Origin: Gigantopelta aegis
Lineage: Eukaryota > Mollusca > Gastropoda > Neomphalida > Peltospiridae
DNA length: 64,000 nucleotides
Direction: 5' to 3'
Assembly: GCF_016097555.1 (NCBI RefSeq)
Contig: NC_054701.1
Coordinates: forward strand, 65,645,357 to 65,709,356
Shown here: in pieces, positions 10,900 through 20,696 of the stretch
Layout: every line of letters starts with the position of its first letter
How positions within the stretch are numbered: position 1 is the first letter of the stretch
Made by a program: the position numbers and the translations under genes
Notes under the pieces: generated by a model
The model's database searches: none
What the model was told of the DNA's origin: nothing
The model's input: only the letters and a program-made list of their open reading frames with translations

Positions 10900-12093
10900 A
10901 CTAATGCCTGGCGCCCCAGAAGTTGACCTACTTGGCAGATCTATAGATCCCAAAGATCCTTGTGACATTTTATTGGCCTCTTTTTTGTTTCTGGACAGCC
11001 TTTGCTACCTGCTTTTCAGTTTTCTCAATATCTGACAGCTTCTTGTATTTAGTCTCGTCACAGTGCCAGGTAATGTCAGTATTGGTTGCAACACTTGTCA
11101 TGGAAACCCGTACTGCTGCAACATATGACTGCCTTGCTGCAAGACCCGGTCTCGATATGTCCACCAATTCCCTGGTCTCGTGGAATGACAAACGCTTTTC
11201 AACCTTGATCTGCTGAAACTTCTTTTCTGTTTTTCATCTTGCACATTCTTACATTCTCGCGAATATGCAAAATGGTGTCCCTTGCAGTTTATGCACATAA
11301 TCACATTTTTTGGCATGTTTTGCTGTCGTGATCTAGCTGACCACAACGCTCACATGTCAGGTGGTTTCTACATGCAGTCTGACCATGACCAAACTTTTGG
11401 CACTTAAAACAGCGCAATGGGTTTGGATGTAAGGTTCAACAGGGATGCTGAGAAACCCAGCCCTGATTGATTGAGGAAGTGTTGGCTTGTTAAAAGTTAA
11501 GATAAAGGTGTTCGTAGGAACCAACTCATTATTCCTACGAACCATTATCCTCTTTACAAATGTCACAAATTATCAAGGATGTCATCATCACGAACTCTCT
11601 GTAAATCACGAGATTTAATCACTCCCTTAGAAGAATTAGGGGAGGCATGAACTGTCACTGTGATAGGCACATTACATAAAATACTTGACTTCAAGAAACA
11701 CTTATAATGGCTTTTTGTCAAGCATTCAACAAGCAAGGTCCCATTTCTAAAACAATTAACATTCTTGGGCTCACCAGCCAAGACGACAAGCCCCTTCTGA
11801 ACAACAAACTGTGAAAGTTTGCTCAAGGCTCCGTCAACAGTTGAACTGATGACCAAGAACCTCGGCCAGGATTCAAAAGATGTAACTCTGGATTTCTTAT
11901 TGAAACTATTGTTCTTGGATTCTTCATCTGATGATGAAGAATCCGCAACTTCGGTATGGAACCTTTTCAGGACCCCATCAGAAGTGATAACATTGGTGTT
12001 ACCCATAGTTAAGTTAATAATGTTCATCAGCCATGCCCACGCCACCACCAAGTCCAACAACGGGACATGATGCTGCGGATAACCAGCAGACAT
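10900..12093 (-). pseudogene. LINE ORF1: Gag-like nucleic-acid-binding protein
   Basis: A 176-residue stretch (12,093-11,563) has an acidic/Ser-rich start (DSSSSDEES) and text ending RDLQRVRDDDILDNL. It continues in another frame with VKRIMVRRNNELVPTNTF and then IMCINCKGHHFAYSREC, a CCHC knuckle (CX2CX4HX4C). A basic, Lys-rich tail follows (11,191-10,970). In LINEs of this type ORF1 coats the RNA. Several frame changes make it a pseudogene. Confidence 0.8.
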
Positions 12094-12703
12094 TCATGCC
12101 AGGCAAGAACAAATTAATCACCCGATTGACCCTAGCCACCACCCCAAGAGCAACAAATACAAAATATAATTAAAACAATGTTTGTTCTTGGCTACTATAA
12201 ACAAAACAAAGGTGTGCTCTCGAGCTTGGCGTGACCAGCCGATTGATCAGGTCCGGCTTCCCTGACCATCCGTCTGGCTGAACTCCAGGCCAAAGTGGTT
12301 TGTCGCCAGAAAACATAGATATGCCACCATCTCAACCACCAGGATCCAATCATCCAGCATTATGAGATGCATCTCACGGCCAACAAGGTGCTCCAAAAGG
12401 GGAGTTGTACTGTATTAGCCAGTTTCATGTAGAATGTTTCACCCATGCACCACGGTGATCTTACAGTACTTGCAGAGGAAGTTCTGTAATGTTACCAGTA
12501 CTTAAACGATAGTTAAGCTCGAAAACACTTGGATGTCTTTGATACTAATATGGGGTTGTTGTTTTTTTGTGTGTTTTAAAAAAAAAAAAAACATTATGAA
12601 ACTATTGAATCTTGCACATTAGAAAATAATGTGATACTCATTTTCTATTTTTTAATCTTTCATTGTTTCTGTATCTACCCAATTCTATATTTAACGTATG
12701 AAA

Positions 12704-12920
12704 GTTTGTTTTGTTTAACGATACCGCTAGAGCACATTGATTTATTAATAATCGGCTATTGGATGTGAAACATTTAGTAATTTTTACATATAGTCTAAGA
12801 AAGGAAACCCGCTTAATGTTCTCCATTATAAGCAAGGGATATTTTATATGCACCATCCCATAGACAAGATATCACATACAACGGCCTTTGATATACCAGT
12901 CGTGGTGCACTGGCTGGGAC
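12704..12920 (-). mobile_element. 5'-truncated SINE, alpha tail
   Basis: Minus-strand body and alpha tail (plus-strand reading GTTTGTTTTGTTTAACGATA) without head; it stops at the CACTGGCTGGGACGA part of the body. Confidence 0.75.
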
Positions 12921-13020
12921 GACTTAACTTATGTAGCGGATTCTTTTAAATGACGAAAAGCTAATGATTTTAAAGAATACTCTGTAAGCTAAATTAATTT
13001 ACCTAATATTTATACAAATG

Positions 13021-13145
13021 TCCATGTCATGTCATGTCATAGGGTTTTACGTGCACATTCAGAACAAGCTGTTGTAGCGCACGCCTGTCGTGGGCACAAG
13101 AGCCGGCCTTGGTTGGCTCCTCCGTCCATGACAGGACAAATGTCC
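13021..13145 (+). repeat. Dispersed repeat starting with (CATGT)n, source family of the 61.8 kb array
   Basis: It begins with CATGTCATGTCATGTCATAG, then ACATTCAGAACAAGCTGTTG, then CGCCTGTCGTGGGCACAAG. A diverged copy lies at 43,866-43,975 and a minus-strand copy at 61,770-61,815, which leads into the tandem array at 61,813-63,256. The family is probably a SINE or non-autonomous element; I do not recognise it by name. Confidence 0.6.
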
Positions 13146-14169
13146 CATTGCAGTTGTCATTTTATTACAACACTGTTGCTTGAACACATCCTTTCCTTAA
13201 TTACGTTATAGATAATGTCACCAAGTGACGTCAACATCATGCATAATTTAGGCCAAGTGAATTAGGTTCCTGTGTAACCTTCATTATCTAGTTATCTCCA
13301 CGCTGATCCATTTCCTCACATATAGCTCTTAATACAGTTATTAGTATCACGTAGTTATAAGACATACTGCCCAAAGACCATTTGGCCTAATGCAATAAAG
13401 TATATATATATATATATATATATATACATAACTACCTAATATCTATATATATCTATCTATCCATCCATACATCCAATCATCCGTCTATCTAGTATATTTA
13501 TATAGATATATCATCTAAATGAAATGTGTTCTAGGAATGATCACATTACAAATGGGGTGTTGAGAGGGGAGTAATACACATCACCCACATAGTAATTTGC
13601 AACTCTCGGCAAGATCCGACTTGTTTATCAAGAGCTTAATGAAGTCCTCAATATACAAGAAGTCGTCTGCTGACCACCTGGTTTACTTTACCACGTTGGG
13701 GGAAGCTAGTAATGGGCTGGATCTCTCAGTAGATCACTGCTGCAAATTAGTGTAAAGTCAGGAAGGTAATTAGCGTGCGACTGCGGGCACAACGCCAGCG
13801 AAGTTACATGTGACAAGCTGACACTTCAGATCACATCACCAAGGAAGGTGGTTAACTTAAAAGCCACCAAGTAAAGTAACGAGGGAGAATGAGATTTCCC
13901 AAACTGCGGCGGTAATTTTGATGTTTTATATACACAACAGGATCAAAGGACGATCACAGAGATAATTTTTTCAATGGACGATATACCATTACCTGATGAC
14001 TATCTTTAAATATCAAATTCCCATGTCGATCAGTTATCAACCCAAATCGTCAGATCAAGTGTCGTTAGTCATGGGATTATATCAGTTACTTCTCATCATC
14101 AGGGGGGATACGATCAACTTTTTTCCTCTCTCTCTCTTTTTTGTGTTTTAGAGAGTTTTCTTTCGTCTT
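13146..14169. other. Intergenic, no gene seen
   Basis: AT-rich sequence with a (TA)n run at 13,398-13,426 and (ATCT)n-like text at 13,440-13,500. 13,540-14,100 is unique-looking and has normal base composition, but I see no coding pattern with splice sites. Confidence 0.5.
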
Positions 14170-14212
14170 TTGGGGTGTTTTTGTGTTTGTTGTTTTTATG
14201 TGTGTGTATGTA

Positions 14213-14260
<48 letters not shown>

Positions 14261-14286
14261 TGCGTGTGTAAATATATATATATATA

Positions 14287-14326
<40 letters not shown>

Positions 14327-14516
14327 TGTGTGTGTGTGTATGTGTGTACGTGTGTGTGCGTGCATGTGTGTGCATGTGTGTGTATGTGTGTGTGCGTGTA
14401 TGTATATGAGTGTTTGTGTATGTGTGTGTATATGTGTGTTTGTGCGTGTGTGTGTATGTCTGTGTGTGTGCGTGTGTGTGTATGTGTGTGCGTGTGTGTG
14501 TGTGTGTGTGTGTATG
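14170..14516. repeat. Compound (TG)n / (TA)n microsatellite
   Basis: Nearly 350 bp of alternating purine-pyrimidine: (GT)n at 14,190-14,272, (TA)n at 14,273-14,323, then interrupted (GT)n. All long open frames here are Cys-Val or His-Thr artefacts of the repeat. Such tracts can adopt Z-DNA and are highly length-variable. Confidence 0.95.
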
Positions 14517-14579
14517 GTCTGTCCATTGATATTTTATACCGAGTGCACGAGTTTTACTCTTCGTAAACATTTTAAAGTT

Positions 14580-14665
14580 GCCCATCAACAAGTGCCCCGC
14601 GACTGGTGTATCAAAGGCCGTGGTATGTATTGTCCTGTCTATAGCAAAGGACACATAAACGTTGC
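14580..14665 (+). mobile_element. SINE body fragment
   Basis: GCGACTGGTGTATCAAAGGC and GTCCTGTCTATAGCAAAGG match the common SINE body. Head and tail are missing. Confidence 0.6.
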
Positions 14666-14734
14666 CTTTCTTCTGTTTTGGTAGGAGTAGCCTAGATATT
14701 GAATGTTGTTCTGGTGACTCATGAAACTACACAA

Positions 14735-15110
14735 AACACCTTTATTTAGTTTAACGACACCACTAAAGCACATTGATTTATTAATCGTCGCTTATTGGAT
14801 GTCAAACATTTGGTAATTTTGACATATAGTCTTAGAGGAAACATTTTTTAAGGTTGCCTCAGAACATTTTAAAATAAGGCTTTTAGTTTTAGAGACGCAG
14901 AAAACTCAACATATCCACAAAATCTTCAGGTAGTGTCTAATCGTTTATATGCACTTTCCCACAGGCAGGAAAGCACATACCACAGCATTTGACCAGTTGT
15001 GGCGCACTGGTTGGAACGAGAAAAACCCCAATCAGTTGAATAGATCTACCGAGGTAATTCGATCCTGCGATGCAAGCACTTAGGCGAGCATCCAACCAAC
15101 TGAAAAGAAC
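14735..15110 (-). mobile_element. SINE with third head type, internally interrupted
   Basis: Alpha tail at the left (TTTAGTTTAACGACACCACT), body, and at 15,030-15,105 a head with TTCGATCCTGCGATGCAAGC on the plus strand. About 100 bp of foreign sequence (14,850-14,945) interrupts the body. Confidence 0.7.
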
Positions 15111-15154
15111 GTGGTACATGGCACCCTGTCTGTGTGAAACATTTGAAGTTTTTC

Positions 15155-15472
15155 TCTGCTGAACGACAACACTATAGAGCATCATTGGTTAATTAATTAT
15201 CGGCTATTGGATGTTAAACATTTGATAATTCTGACATGTAGCCTTAAAGGAAACTCACTCGTTAGTAGCAAAACATCTTTTATGATTTATCAGGAATTTT
15301 TTTTTTTTATATAAATGCACGTTCCCACACTCAGGAAAACATATACGATGGCCTTTGATATACCAGTCGTGGTGCACTGGTTAAAACTGGGGAAAAACTC
15401 AACGAGGAGATTTGATCCTACGACCTCAGATGGGCGCTCTATTCACTGATGCTAATACCGCACCCGCCCGTG
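15155..15472 (-). mobile_element. SINE with third head type, alpha tail
   Basis: Diverged copy: tail GAACGACAACACTATAGAGC at the left, head with TTTGATCCTACGACCTC and GGGCGCTCTATTCACTGATG at 15,410-15,460 (plus-strand reading). It contains a poly-T run at 15,299. Confidence 0.7.
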
Positions 15473-16603
15473 AGAAATTGCTTATAAAAGATCCGCGTTT
15501 TTAATTGCTAGTAGTACCCTATATAGTGGGAACGGCTTTCTTATCTCACTATCTAGGTCAAATGTCGCAATTTGCTACGGATGTCGTAAATAAGCATTCT
15601 TTTCTCAGTTTACTGATACAAAGGTGATATGACATCTGCAGAAACAAACATATCAATCCACAGGCATCCACCCTCCACCGCGTTTTTGTATTTTTAAAAT
15701 GATATATTTCTCTAGTTTACTTTTCATCACGATTAAAAACTAAACAACAGTCTGTTATGAATTAATAGTGCGAAGATGAGTATTTTGACAATAACCACAT
15801 TCGCTTATTTAACCGACTGTCAAAGCTACCGGAAGTACCTGATTTGGTGCGCGACAACCTCATATTATACCAACCGAGGACAACGATTCGTGTTTCAGGG
15901 TTGTGTAACTGTACATTTTCAAAGACAGCTGGGACGGCTTTTCAATACCATTCAATTAATTTAGCGCCATTTAATGTGAAACTTTTGGAGATTTAGGTAT
16001 TAGTTTTATTACGTAACGCAGTCACGCTGCCCAAATTACAAAGATTAATGAATACGTTTCAGCGAGTTCCAATCAATAAACAAATAATCTATTTAATTTC
16101 TCCGCGCACGTTTTATATAGCGCCTCGCAGTGTAATAAATCCGAAAAGCATCACCGTAGAAAGGTTTTCAATAGCTTGGAGAATTAATTCGATACAATTT
16201 ATTTTCCATTCTCTATCAGCCACGTCAGCAACATTTTAAAAGCATCAATCTCGAGTACAGTTTTAATAAATTGTCGTCCTATTTTGTTCCCTGTAATTAA
16301 ACTTTTTTTTAAAATACCAGATATTTATTAAACACAAACTTGGCCACGTACAAATTCAGTTTTCAACATATAATACGAATGGTTTCAAATAGGAGAGAAT
16401 CTGTTTAGACAAGTAGTTGTAAATTTGATTATAATTGGGGGGTTTTTTGGTTTAAAAAAAAAAAAAAAAAAAATACAAAATACGACAGAGATAGTGTCGC
16501 TAGTTTTGGTAACAACCTTTTCACTATTATAAAAAAAACCCAACCAAACAACAACAAAAAAACAAAAACAAACCGTATTTAACAGGAACATTATTGAAAG
16601 GGA
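15473..16603. other. Intergenic, no gene seen
   Basis: AT-rich and largely unique sequence with an A-run at 16,454-16,472. Two short open frames (15,776-15,964 and 16,048-16,239) show no family resemblance and no splice context, so I leave them uncalled. Confidence 0.5.
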
Positions 16604-16862
16604 TTGCTGTCGGGTTTCTTTCTGTAGTGTATGTATTAGTGATTAATACGTGAACTTTTTTTTTATCAGGAAGCTCGAAAATTATCGATGTAAAGGTATT
16701 TAACGTCAAACATGGGATTGTTGTTGTATCAGAGCCGGTTTATCCTAGTAGCACATGTAGCACGTGCTACGGGCTCCGCGCTTCAGGGGACCCCGCGATG
16801 ATGTGTACATTTATTTTCCCCAGGTCATTTTTCTCCTCTCCCCGAGGGGATTGCAATATCAT

Positions 16863-16864
<2 letters not shown>

Positions 16865-16938
<74 letters not shown>
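16865..16938. repeat. (TA)n microsatellite
   Basis: About 36 TA units inside the hAT element. Tc1-family elements insert at TA, so this run is the evident landing site of the adjacent Tc1 pair. Confidence 0.95.
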
Positions 16939-16939
<1 letters not shown>

Positions 16940-17149
16940 TCTTCAAAAAAAGAAACGCAAAAGGGTACAAATGGGTTATAACTCCGATTTTATGTTTCCT
17001 ACCGGTTCATGCTTTGTGAATATAAGGTCATTGCATGTCCCAAACACATTCCCACGGTTACATTCGATAAAACGCAGCTACTGTACAATAAAGTTCCAAA
17101 ATTTGAATATTCGCAAAAACGCAGCCACGTGCAAACCATGTCACCACTG

Positions 17150-17210
17150 CACGTGCGTTGTCTCCACGTGCGTTGTCTGCACGTGCAACATGAACACCGA
17201 CAGTATAAAA
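17150..17210 (+). promoter_or_regulatory. Tc1 family 1 core promoter with CACGTG motifs
   Basis: TATAAAA at 17,204-17,210, 59 bp before the transposase ATG. Just upstream are repeated CACGTG (E-box) motifs, three in this copy because of the 15-bp duplication and two in copy 2. The nearest sits in the palindrome TGCACGTGCA. Confidence 0.6.
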
Positions 17211-17268
17211 GTGCAGGGTGTTCGCTTGCCTGGCCTCTGTATCTGGCCGACAGTTGACAATCCAGGAC

Positions 17269-18276
17269 ATGCCACGTCTCAGTGAACCGCAGAGAAACAA
17301 TGCCATCGGCCGACTAGACGCAGGCGAATCCAGAACAGCCGTTGCCAGGGCATTCCATGTGTCCCCAAGCACCATCTCCAGACTGTGGGACCGTTACCAG
17401 CAACATGGATCAACACGTGACCTCCCTAGATCCGGTCGACCACGGGTCACTACCCCCGGGCAGGACCGCTACATCCGGGTACGCCACCTTCGGGAACGAT
17501 TGACTACTGCCACCTCCACAGCCGCAGCAATACCAGGTTTGCGCAGGATATCCGACCAGACCGTACGGAACCGCCTACGTGAGGTAGGAATTCGTGCCAG
17601 ACGTCCAGTTCGAGGTGTCATCTTAACACCACAACACCGTCGACTCCGACTGCAGTGGTGCCAGATTCATCGACAATGGCCTCAACTGCGATGGAGACAG
17701 GTGTGGTTCAGTGACGAGTCCCGATTTCTGCTCCGAGATCATGATGGAAGATGTCGCGTGTATAGGCGTCGTGGTGAACGTTATGCGGCAAACTGCGTGC
17801 AGGAAGTGGACAGATTCGGCGGGGGTAGTGTCATGGTGTGGGCAGCCATCTCACACACTGGCAGAACTGACCTGGTCCACGTGCAGGGCAACCTGAATGC
17901 ACAGGGCTACATTGACCAGATCCTCCGGCCACACATCGTTCCATTTATGGCCAACGCCAACGCAGTGTTCCAACATGACAACGCCAGGCCTCACACAGCA
18001 CGTCTCACAACGGCTTTCCTACAGAACAACAACATTAATGTCCTTCCTTGGCCATCGACATCACCGGATTTGAACCCAATTGAGCATCTATGGGACGAGT
18101 TGGACCGACGCCTCCGACAGCGACAACCACAGCCCCAGACCCTGCCCGAGCTGGCAGCAGCCTTGCAGGCTGAGTGGGCCAACATCCCCCGGGACGTCAT
18201 CCGTACTCTGGTTGCTTCAATGGGCAGGCGGTGCCAGGCAGTTGTCAACACACGCGGAGGCCACACCCGGTATTGA
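17269..18276 (+). CDS. Tc1 transposase (DD34E), intact
   Basis: 335 aa. The N-terminal half holds two helix-turn-helix regions (about residues 1-110; SPSTISRLWDRYQQHG is the first recognition helix) and the GRPR linker at about 54-57. The catalytic core has Asp in FSDESRF, Asp in [10 protein letters not shown] and Glu in [10 protein letters not shown]; 34 residues lie between the second Asp and the Glu, the Tc1 signature. The motif GGGSVMVW is present. I chose the ATG of MPRLSEPQ, because the equivalent start (MPRLTPEQ) lies at the same distance from the TATA box in the unrelated family at 20,697. The frame remains open 17 codons upstream without an ATG. The enzyme cuts and pastes its own element at TA sites. 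It differs from copy 2 by Phe for Val in VPFMANAN. Confidence 0.95.
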   Translation: MPRLSEPQRNNAIGRLDAGESRTAVARAFHVSPSTISRLWDRYQQHGSTRDLPRSGRPRVTTPGQDRYIRVRHLRERLTTATSTAAAIPGLRRISDQTVRNRLREVGIRARRPVRGVILTPQHRRLRLQWCQIHRQWPQLRWRQVWFSDESRFLLRDHDGRCRVYRRRGERYAANCVQEVDRFGGGSVMVWAAISHTGRTDLVHVQGNLNAQGYIDQILRPHIVPFMANANAVFQHDNARPHTARLTTAFLQNNNINVLPWPSTSPDLNPIEHLWDELDRRLRQRQPQPQTLPELAAALQAEWANIPRDVIRTLVASMGRRCQAVVNTRGGHTRY

Positions 18277-18664
18277 CTCCAGATGACCTTGACCTTGGTG
18301 GTGTGTCCTATCACTTACTCACAATGGACTAGAGTGAATTGTGAACAATCCTGCAACATTTGGTAATTATCGGACTCACCATTCAATAATTAAATCAATT
18401 CTCCAAATGTTACGACAATGTGGTTTTGCGTTTCTTCTTTTGAAGAGTATATATACTCTTCAAAAAAAGAAACGCAAAAGGGTACAAATGGGTTATAACT
18501 CCGATTTTATGTTTCCTACCGGTTCATGCTTTGTGAATATAAGGTCATTGCATGTCCCAAACACATTCCCACGGTTACATTCGATAAAACGCAGCTACTG
18601 TACAATAAAGTTCCAAAATTTGAATATTCGCAAAAACGCAGCCACGTGCAAACCATGTCACCAC

Positions 18665-18712
18665 TGCACGTGCGTTGTCTGCACGTGCAACATGAACACC
18701 GACAGTATAAAA
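18665..18712 (+). promoter_or_regulatory. Tc1 family 1 core promoter, copy 2
   Basis: TATAAAA at 18,706-18,712 and two CACGTG motifs upstream; ATG follows at 18,771. Confidence 0.6.
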
Positions 18713-18770
18713 GTGCAGGGTGTTCGCTTGCCTGGCCTCTGTATCTGGCCGACAGTTGACAATCCAGGAC

Positions 18771-19778
18771 ATGCCACGTCTCAGTGAACCGCAGAGAAAC
18801 AATGCCATCGGCCGACTAGACGCAGGCGAATCCAGAACGGCCGTTGCCAGGGCATTCCATGTGTCCCCAAGCACCATCTCCAGACTGTGGGACCGTTACC
18901 AGCAACATGGATCAACACGTGACCTCCCTAGATCCGGTCGACCACGGGTCACTACCCCCGGGCAGGACCGCTACATCCGGGTACGCCACCTTCGGGAACG
19001 ATTGACTACTGCCACCTCCACAGCCGCAGCAATACCAGGTTTGCGCAGGATATCCGACCAGACCGTACGGAACCGCCTACGTGAGGTAGGAATTCGTGCC
19101 AGACGTCCAGTTCGAGGTGTCATCTTAACACCACAACACCGTCGACTCCGACTGCAGTGGTGCCAGATTCATCGACAATGGCCTCAACTGCGATGGAGAC
19201 AGGTGTGGTTCAGTGACGAGTCCCGATTTCTGCTCCGAGATCATGATGGAAGATGTCGCGTGTATAGGCGTCGTGGTGAACGTTATGCGGCAAACTGCGT
19301 GCAGGAAGTGGACAGATTCGGCGGGGGTAGTGTCATGGTGTGGGCAGCCATCTCACACACTGGCAGAACTGACCTGGTCCACGTGCAGGGCAACCTGAAT
19401 GCACAGGGCTACATTGACCAGATCCTCCGGCCACACATCGTTCCAGTTATGGCCAACGCCAACGCAGTGTTCCAACATGACAACGCCAGGCCTCACACAG
19501 CACGTCTCACAACGGCTTTCCTACAGAACAACAACATTAATGTCCTTCCTTGGCCATCGACATCACCGGATTTGAACCCAATTGAGCATCTATGGGACGA
19601 GTTGGACCGACGCCTCCGACAGCGACAACCACAGCCCCAGACCCTGCCCGAGCTGGCAGCAGCCTTGCAGGCTGAGTGGGCCAACATCCCCCGGGACGTC
19701 ATCCGTACTCTGGTTGCTTCAATGGGCAGGCGGTGCCAGGCAGTTGTCAACACACGCGGAGGCCACACCCGGTATTGA
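18771..19778 (+). CDS. Tc1 transposase (DD34E), intact, second copy
   Basis: 335 aa with the same DDE residues, HTH region and GGGSVMVW motif as the product at 17,269. One residue differs (Val in VPVMANAN). The Val form also occurs in the decayed third copy, so it is probably the parental residue. No stop or frameshift is seen, so the element may still be active. Confidence 0.95.
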   Translation: MPRLSEPQRNNAIGRLDAGESRTAVARAFHVSPSTISRLWDRYQQHGSTRDLPRSGRPRVTTPGQDRYIRVRHLRERLTTATSTAAAIPGLRRISDQTVRNRLREVGIRARRPVRGVILTPQHRRLRLQWCQIHRQWPQLRWRQVWFSDESRFLLRDHDGRCRVYRRRGERYAANCVQEVDRFGGGSVMVWAAISHTGRTDLVHVQGNLNAQGYIDQILRPHIVPVMANANAVFQHDNARPHTARLTTAFLQNNNINVLPWPSTSPDLNPIEHLWDELDRRLRQRQPQPQTLPELAAALQAEWANIPRDVIRTLVASMGRRCQAVVNTRGGHTRY

Positions 19779-20134
19779 CTCCAGATGACCTTGACCTTGG
19801 TGGTGTGTCCTATCACTTACTCACAATGGACTAGAGTGAATTGTGAACAATCCTGCAACATTTGGTAATTATCGGACTCACCATTCAATAATTAAATCAA
19901 TTCTCCAAATGTTACGACAATGTGGTTTTGCGTTTCTTCTTTTGAAGAGTATATATCCTGGGAAAGATGCCCCGCTGTTATTTGTGCTACATGCCCCGCT
20001 GTTATTTGTGCTACAGGCCCCGCGGATCCTTAAACCGGCTCTGTGTTGTATTAGAGCGGGAATCTTTGACTACTAAATGGTAGGCAGAGATTGCACAAAC
20101 TTAATATCTATAGATTGGTCTCTGACAGTTAGAG

Positions 20135-20220
20135 CATGGTTTGGCATTTACCATAGTTTGACACCCAATAGCCGATATATTTTTCGTGCTGGGGTGTCGT
20201 TAAACATTCATTCATTCATT
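20135..20220 (+). mobile_element. 5'-truncated LINE 3' end
   Basis: The text ACACCCAATAGCCGATAT, GTGCTGGGGTGTCGTTAAAC and (CATT)n repeats the 3' end of the LINE at 6,660-6,740. Flanking duplications CTGACAGTTAGAG and CTGACGGTTAGAG (20,122 and 20,221) show insertion into copy C of the long-inverted-repeat element. Confidence 0.8.
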
Positions 20221-20607
20221 CTGACGGTTAGAGAACGTGATAACTGTCCAAATGTCCGTCTAGCTCTCTTACCGTCAGAGAACACGGGGCCAGGTCGTTA
20301 CACCAGTATTTAATATGTTCTAGGGGAAAACGCAGAAACCGTAAATATATATGAAAATGTCTGATTAAATATGGAGCTAGAATTACATGAATGTGATTCT
20401 CATAAGTAATCTATATATACTCAAGGCCAAAAGAAACTTTACCATTTTCAATTTGGAATTTAAGAAAAAATGAATTATTTTTAAAAAGTAACTCAATCCA
20501 AAACACATAGCCCAAACACAACAATAATGTATGCAGAAAATTATACCCGCCCACTGCACATTTTGGGTGGAACACACAGAAAAGTGAAAAACTCGTGCAC
20601 TATGACC

Positions 20608-20640
20608 AACAGCAATTGCACGTGCAATAAGGGTATAAAA
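20608..20640 (+). promoter_or_regulatory. Tc1 family 2 core promoter with CACGTG palindrome
   Basis: TTGCACGTGCAA followed 6 bp later by TATAAAA at 20,634-20,640, 56 bp before the ATG. The same palindrome core precedes the TATA box of family 1. Confidence 0.6.
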
Positions 20641-20696
20641 ACGGTTTAGACGGCATGTCAGACATCCACACAGATAAAAAAAAACCCACCATAGGA

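Larger units (their letters stand above)
6660..12420 (-). mobile_element. Near full-length non-LTR retrotransposon (I/Nimb-like LINE), broken
   Basis: In minus-strand order: about 0.3 kb of 5' UTR (12,094-12,420), ORF1 with Gag-like zinc-knuckle remnants (10,900-12,093), ORF2 with AP-type endonuclease, reverse transcriptase, RNase H and a C-terminal Cys/His segment (6,876-10,690), then a 3' UTR ending in (CATT)n at 6,660-6,687. RNase H after RT is typical of the I superfamily of LINEs; the finer clade (I, Nimb, Ingi) is inference. Both ORFs are broken by many frameshifts and stops. A younger SINE sits in the RT domain. The 5' boundary is estimated from where similarity of composition ends and is uncertain by about 100 bp. 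Confidence 0.85.
16939..18447 (+). mobile_element. Tc1 transposon, family 1 copy 1, intact
   Basis: Terminal inverted repeats begin CTCTTCAAAAAAAGAAACGC and end GCGTTTCTTCTTTTGAAGAG. TA dinucleotides lie on both sides. It encodes a complete transposase. It is 15 bp longer than copy 2 because a GTGCGTTGTCTCCAC unit is duplicated near 17,155-17,175. It differs from copy 2 by that and only about two base changes that I can see. Confidence 0.95.
18456..19949 (+). mobile_element. Tc1 transposon, family 1 copy 2, intact
   Basis: Same ends as copy 1, same orientation, and separated from it by just TATATATA. It carries the shorter promoter form shared with the decayed copy at 35,115, so this is the ancestral state. 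Confidence 0.95.
16730..20043. mobile_element. hAT-type element hosting two Tc1 transposons
   Basis: Ends CAGAGCCGGTTTATCC and, at the right, GGATCCTTAAACCGGCTCTG, are inverted copies. Exact 8-bp duplications TGTTGTAT flank it (16,722-16,729 and 20,044-20,051). CAG...CTG ends and 8-bp duplications are hAT hallmarks. Without the two Tc1 copies and the (TA)n run it would be only about 250 bp, so it was a non-autonomous MITE. Uninterrupted versions of the target exist at about 39,835 and 41,625. Confidence 0.85.
16604..20290 (+). mobile_element. Single arm of the long-inverted-repeat element (copy C), twice interrupted
   Basis: The text TGCTGTCGGGTTTCTTTCTG to ACGTCAAACATGGGATTG (16,604-16,721), then TTAGAGCGGGAATC to TCTAGCTCTCTTACCGTCAG (20,050-20,277), matches the right arms of the elements at 39,022 and 40,826 in order. 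The partner arm is absent. A hAT element (16,730-20,043) and a LINE 3' end (20,135-20,220) interrupt it. Confidence 0.75.

Noticed and set aside
14086-14684. Several open frames of 140-170 residues on both strands
   Set aside because: They are His-Thr, Cys-Val and Ile-Tyr repeats produced by the TG/TA microsatellite.
15776-16239. Two small plus-strand open frames
   Set aside because: No similarity to known families, poor start context and AT-rich intergenic setting.
17991-18314. 107-residue open frame antisense to the Tc1 transposase (also at 19,493-19,816)
   Set aside because: It is the complement of a GC-rich coding region; the transposase frame explains the lack of stops.
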